From Sedimentisphaerales bacterium (GTDB lineage: Bacteria; Planctomycetota; Phycisphaerae; Sedimentisphaerales; Anaerobacaceae), in the NCBI GenBank assembly GCA_016932095.1, contig JAFGDN010000019.1, positions 51,954 through 115,953 on the forward strand: DNA of 64,000 nucleotides, written 5' to 3'. The first letter of the stretch is position 1; each line of letters opens with the position of its first letter. The notes beneath the pieces are model-generated. The model ran no database searches and was not told the DNA's origin. It worked only from the letters and a program-made list of their open reading frames with translations. Below are positions 60,678 to 64,000 of this stretch, in pieces. The position numbers and the translations under genes are program-made.

Positions 60678-62084
60678 ATGGCAAAGACATTTATAACGGA
60701 AGATTTCCTGCTTCAGACAAAAACGGCAAGCCGGCTGTATCACGAGTACGCCGAGCGGCTGCCCATATACGATTATCATAATCATTTGCCCGCGGAGCAG
60801 ATTGCACAGGACTATTCATTCAAGAATCTTACCGAGGTGTGGCTGGCTGGCGACCACTATAAGTGGCGGGCGCTGAGGACCAACGGCATCGAGGAGAAAT
60901 ATATTACGGGAGACGCAACCGACTCCGAAAAGTTCGAGAAATGGGCCCAAACCGTGCCCTATACCCTGCGCAATCCCCTTTATCACTGGACGCACCTCGA
61001 GCTGAAGCGGTATTTCGGCATAAATGAGCTGTTGAACGCGGATACCGCCAAAGAAATTTATGACGCCTGCAGCGAAATGCTGCGGACGAAGGAATTCAGC
61101 GTCAGGAACCTCTTGAGCAAGGCCAACGTCGAGTTTGTCTGCACGACGGAAGGCCCGCTCGATACTCTCGAGCATCATAAAAAAATCAAAAAGGACGGCT
61201 TCAAGATAAAGGTTTTCGGGGCGTACAGGCCCGACAAGGCCTTCGCGACGGAGAACGTCAAGGAGCTGAACGCCTTTATCGACAAGCTCGCCGGGCTTAC
61301 AGGCGGCGATATACGCAAATTCGATTCGTATCTCGGGGCGCTGCGTAAAAGGCACGAGTTTTTCCATAATGAGGGCTGCCGGCTGTCGGATTACGGGCTT
61401 GATATGCCTTTCGTCGAGGACTTCACCGCGGTGGAAATCGAGAAAATCTTTGAAAAAATCAGGACAAACTCAACCCTGCACGCGGCAGAACAGTTGAAAT
61501 TCAAGTCGGCTGTTCTGTTTGAGCTTGTGGCTATGGACGCCGAGGCCGGCTGGGTTATGCAGTTGCATATGGGGCCTTTACGCGATACCAATACAAAAAT
61601 GCTTGCCAAAGTAGGGCCTAATACCGGCTTCGACTCGATAGGCGATTTTGCCGTTGCCAAACCCCTCGCAAAGTTCTTAGACCGGCTAAATTCCGCCGAT
61701 AAGCTGCCCAAGACGATACTCTATAATATTAATCCCCGCGATAACGCCTTAATGGCCACGATGATTGGCAATTTCCAGGATGGCTCCGTTCCCGGCAAGA
61801 TACAGTTCGGCTCTGGCTGGTGGTTTTTAGACCAGAAACAGGGCATCACCGACCAAATCGAGATGCTCTCGAATATGGGGCTTTTGAGCAGGTTCGTCGG
61901 TATGACGACCGATTCACGCAGCTTCCTGTCCTTCTCCCGGCACGAGTATTTCCGCAGAATTCTTTGCAATATCTTAGGCAACGACGTCGAACAGGGCCTT
62001 TTACCCGATGATATGGGCTTATTAGGCCAAATGGTCAAGGATATCTGCCACAACAACGCCGTAGCGTATTTCGGGATGGGTTAA
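60678..62084 (+). CDS. uxaC: Glucuronate/galacturonate isomerase
   Basis: A 468-residue uronate isomerase (UxaC), converting D-galacturonate to D-tagaturonate and D-glucuronate to D-fructuronate. The family start FITEDFLLQTKTASRLYHEY, the metal site YDYHNHLPAEQIAQDY, the FVCTTEGPLDTLEHH segment, LHMGPLRDTNTKML and the C-terminal VGMTTDSRSFLSFSRHEYFR are all intact, with normal length. Together with UxaE and the SDR upstream in the region it gives galacturonate, tagaturonate, fructuronate, mannonate. GGAG at 60665-60668 precedes the ATG. Confidence 0.97.
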   Translation: MAKTFITEDFLLQTKTASRLYHEYAERLPIYDYHNHLPAEQIAQDYSFKNLTEVWLAGDHYKWRALRTNGIEEKYITGDATDSEKFEKWAQTVPYTLRNPLYHWTHLELKRYFGINELLNADTAKEIYDACSEMLRTKEFSVRNLLSKANVEFVCTTEGPLDTLEHHKKIKKDGFKIKVFGAYRPDKAFATENVKELNAFIDKLAGLTGGDIRKFDSYLGALRKRHEFFHNEGCRLSDYGLDMPFVEDFTAVEIEKIFEKIRTNSTLHAAEQLKFKSAVLFELVAMDAEAGWVMQLHMGPLRDTNTKMLAKVGPNTGFDSIGDFAVAKPLAKFLDRLNSADKLPKTILYNINPRDNALMATMIGNFQDGSVPGKIQFGSGWWFLDQKQGITDQIEMLSNMGLLSRFVGMTTDSRSFLSFSRHEYFRRILCNILGNDVEQGLLPDDMGLLGQMVKDICHNNAVAYFGMG

Positions 62085-62087
62085 CCA

Positions 62088-62473
62088 CTAAGACACAAGG
62101 ACAAGCCGGCTGGAACAATTCTGTTTGACCTCGGTTAAGAGCTGTCTGTATGTGGCCTCAAATTCTTTGGTCTGTCGAAGAATTGCCGCCAGACATCATT
62201 TACGCCGATGAGGACGCTGAGGATATCGGCCTTGTGATTGAGGCAATCCCGTGACAAGCGTTTTTTGAGATCGCTAGTATTATTGCCGCTGATACTCCTG
62301 TTGACGATGTTAAGGTTGTAAGTTGGGTATCCGGCGAGGAGGAACTTGGCGATGAAGTGAACGTAGCCGAAGCCGAAGGGCTTGTAGCATTGGCGGCTCC
62401 TGTCGGCGTCGGTGATGCTGTCGCCGATAAAAAGGATTGTCTGGTCGGGCTTTAATTCAATTTTGTTTTGCAT
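62088..62473 (-). pseudogene. Truncated, frameshifted SGNH/GDSL hydrolase
   Basis: The frame starting at 62473 encodes a GDSL-like esterase N-terminus: block I in LFIGDSITDADR, the Gly block RSISGNNTSDLK and block III LIGVNDVWRQFF. Near 62150-62170 the frame changes: it runs out as RPKNLRPHTDSS, while the alternative frame continues with TKEFEATYRQLLTEVKQNCS, the expected family sequence, then ends at a TAG (62088-62090). The C-terminal block with the catalytic Asp-His is absent. A frameshift and a truncation therefore make it a pseudogene. It abuts uxaC, stop to stop. Confidence 0.75.
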
Positions 62474-62605
62474 AAGTCAAAGATTTTACCACCAAGGCAC
62501 TAAGGCACGAAGGAATTTAATTTCGGATTTCAGATTGCAGATTGCGGATTTAAAGAAAGGAAACACTTTAATTAAACGATTCGTAAAATTACAATAACGC
62601 TAATT

Positions 62606-64000
62606 ATGAGCGACATAAAAGCGATACGTGAAAAGATACAGGGATTTCCGAGTGGGCCGGGGTTGTATTTTATGAAGGGGGCCAAAGAAGAAGTCCTGTA
62701 TATCGGCAAGGCAAAAAACCTGCGGTCAAGGGTATCGAGTTACTTTCAACCCAGCGCCGATGTTGTTGAAACACGAGGGCCGAAGATTGCGGAGATGCTC
62801 AATAAGGTCGAGACGGTGGATTTTTTAGAGACCGAGACGGAAGTCGATGCTATGCTCAAGGAGGCCCGGCTGATAAAGGACATTCGCCCCCCTTACAATA
62901 CAGACCTTATCGACGACAAAACGTTTCCGTATTTGGAGATTACGATGGGTGATGATTTCCCTGGCGTGTATATAACGCGCACGCCACGGGCAAGCGGAAG
63001 CCGGCTCTTTGGACCATTTGCAAGCGCTAAGGATTTGCGGGCGGTATTCGTTGAGCTTCAGAAGATATTCAAATTTCGAAGCTGCAATTTGGATATACGG
63101 GCGGACGACAAAAAGCGCAGATTTTTCAGGCCTTGTCTTTTATACAGTATAAACCAGTGCGTCGGGCCGTGCGGGGCAAAAATCGAAAGGCAGGAATACA
63201 AGGTCATTATTAAGGATTTGATTAAGTTTTTGCAATCGAAACGTTCGACGGTGCTGCGGCAATTGAAAAAGCAAATGGGGGAGGCGTCGGCGGCGAGGGA
63301 ATACGAGAAGGCGGGCGTCCTGCGAGACCGGATTCGGCTGATTGAGAAATTAGATGAGCGTGGCGAGCCGGATGAGGACGTTCAGCCGGAAGTATTCGCT
63401 GCTGAGCCGACGGAGGCGCTGGTGAGGATGCAAAAGATTCTGAATACGCCCAATTCGATAAGGATTATCGAGGGGATTGATATCGCCAATATCGGCGGCA
63501 AAGAGGCGGTGGGGTCATTGGTGAAGTTTATCGACGGCAGGCCGTTTAAGGCAGGTTACCGGCGGTTCAAAATCAGAACCGTCGAGGGAAGCGACGATTA
63601 CGCGATGATAGCGGAGGTGGTCAAACGCAGATATAAATATGCGCTTCGGGGCGAGGAGCTTTGGCCTGATTTGATTTTGATTGACGGGGGATTAGGGCAA
63701 TTGCACGCGGCGGAGTCCGCACTCAAAGAACTTTTCACCGCAGAGCACGCGGAGAGCGCAGAGAAACAAATTATAAATTTGAAATTAGCGGCGATAGCAA
63801 AACGGGAAGATGAAATCTATTTGCAGGGCACAAAAAAACCGTTGAGATTACCGCGTCAGTCGCCGGTATTGAAACTTTTGCAATATGTTCGCGACGAGGC
63901 CCACCGCTTCGCTCAGCATTATCACCATATCCTACGAAGTAAAAAAGTCCTTGGAGAGAACTATAACAAAAGGAGGCCAAAAAGCGGGAATCATCAAAAC
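62606..64000 (+). CDS. uvrC: Excinuclease ABC subunit C, partial at right edge
   Basis: The first 465 codons of UvrC, with no stop before the window edge. The GIY-YIG nuclease domain is near residues 14-95 (GPGLYFMKGAKEEVLYIGKA). A cysteine cluster (CVGPCGA), the UVR motif (YEKAGVLRDRIRLIEKL) and the start of the RNase H-like 5'-nuclease domain (IEGIDIANIGGKEAVGSLVK, then LILIDGGLGQLHAA) follow. About residues 377-387 read FTAEHAESAEK, an in-frame copy of an interspersed repeat (63734-63766) that falls in a loop before LAAIAKREDEIYL. The HhH C-terminus lies outside. ATG at 62606; no strong ribosome-binding site is visible. Confidence 0.95.
   Translation, partial: MSDIKAIREKIQGFPSGPGLYFMKGAKEEVLYIGKAKNLRSRVSSYFQPSADVVETRGPKIAEMLNKVETVDFLETETEVDAMLKEARLIKDIRPPYNTDLIDDKTFPYLEITMGDDFPGVYITRTPRASGSRLFGPFASAKDLRAVFVELQKIFKFRSCNLDIRADDKKRRFFRPCLLYSINQCVGPCGAKIERQEYKVIIKDLIKFLQSKRSTVLRQLKKQMGEASAAREYEKAGVLRDRIRLIEKLDERGEPDEDVQPEVFAAEPTEALVRMQKILNTPNSIRIIEGIDIANIGGKEAVGSLVKFIDGRPFKAGYRRFKIRTVEGSDDYAMIAEVVKRRYKYALRGEELWPDLILIDGGLGQLHAAESALKELFTAEHAESAEKQIINLKLAAIAKREDEIYLQGTKKPLRLPRQSPVLKLLQYVRDEAHRFAQHYHHILRSKKVLGENYNKRRPKSGNHQN
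63734..63766 (+). repeat. Interspersed repeat arm inside uvrC
   Basis: TTCACCGCAGAGCACGCGGA plus GAGCGCAGAGAAA matches the left arms of the intergenic repeats at 55735-55766, 20359-20388 and 47752-47781. It keeps the uvrC frame and encodes FTAEHAESAEK. Confidence 0.85.

Overview
The window looks like a chromosomal contig from a Planctomycetota bacterium, probably of the Phycisphaerae / Sedimentisphaerales type. The evidence is indirect: two PEP-CTERM proteins with a PEP-hydrophobic-RRRR tail, a 1500-residue secreted protein with a dockerin-like C-terminus and a parallel beta-helix, an HNH-AP2 protein, a type IV pilus operon with a ParA-type ATPase, pectin/uronate catabolism genes, and many short interspersed repeats between and inside genes. 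No rRNA, convincing tRNA or CRISPR array was seen. One gene enters at the left edge (permease C-terminus) and one leaves at the right edge (uvrC).

Left part (1-20.4 kb): a permease end, a YggS-type PLP homeostasis protein, an RsbU/SpoIIE-like phosphatase, a very large secreted toroid/DUF11/beta-helix/dockerin-like protein on the minus strand, and a small STAS protein. A type IV pilus / type II secretion-like core operon follows on the plus strand (9.0-20.3 kb): assembly ATPase, inner-membrane platform, two paralogous pilins separated by a terminator hairpin, PilM, PilN, PilO, a ParA/MinD ATPase with four 43-residue C-terminal repeats, a PilP/GspC-like proline-rich membrane protein and a secretin. 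The retraction ATPase PilT lies apart at 33.7-34.8 kb.

Middle accessory part (20.4-33.6 kb), mostly minus strand and partly AT-richer: an AAA ATPase plus subtilase pair matching the IetAS plasmid-incompatibility/defence pair, bracketed by a perfect 20-bp inverted repeat; an HNH-AP2 protein; a secreted caspase-like protein bracketed by a 20-bp direct repeat with one mismatch; and a tight three-gene cassette (nucleotidyltransferase-fold protein, DUF262 protein, DNA methyltransferase) that I read as a candidate defence or DNA-modification system not matching any arrangement I know. A repeat-rich gene-poor stretch with a 47-codon small-protein gene follows.

Housekeeping part (33.6-48.8 kb): pilT, ispH next to rpsA, a sigma-70 factor with a repeat-derived tail, a broken nuclease-like gene, apt, two PEP-CTERM genes each facing a copy of the same decayed aldolase-like gene tail, prmC, asnS with a coiled-coil insertion, a small nucleotidyltransferase pair, and rpmI-rplT-pheS.

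Right part (48.8-64 kb): galacturonate/pectin use: GH28 polygalacturonase, UxaE-type tagaturonate epimerase, a fructuronate reductase-like SDR, a HAD hydrolase, a LarA-family protein, 6-phosphogluconate dehydrogenase and UxaC. Together these could take polygalacturonate to galacturonate, tagaturonate, fructuronate and mannonate. An HNH gene, a glycosyltransferase-like TPR membrane protein and a broken SGNH hydrolase lie among them.

The most unusual genome-wide signal is two families of short interspersed repeats. One encodes (E)DRRQ-like runs and the other encodes HAESAE-like runs. Both occur in intergenic DNA and also in frame inside or at the end of conserved genes (sigma factor, SDR, uvrC).
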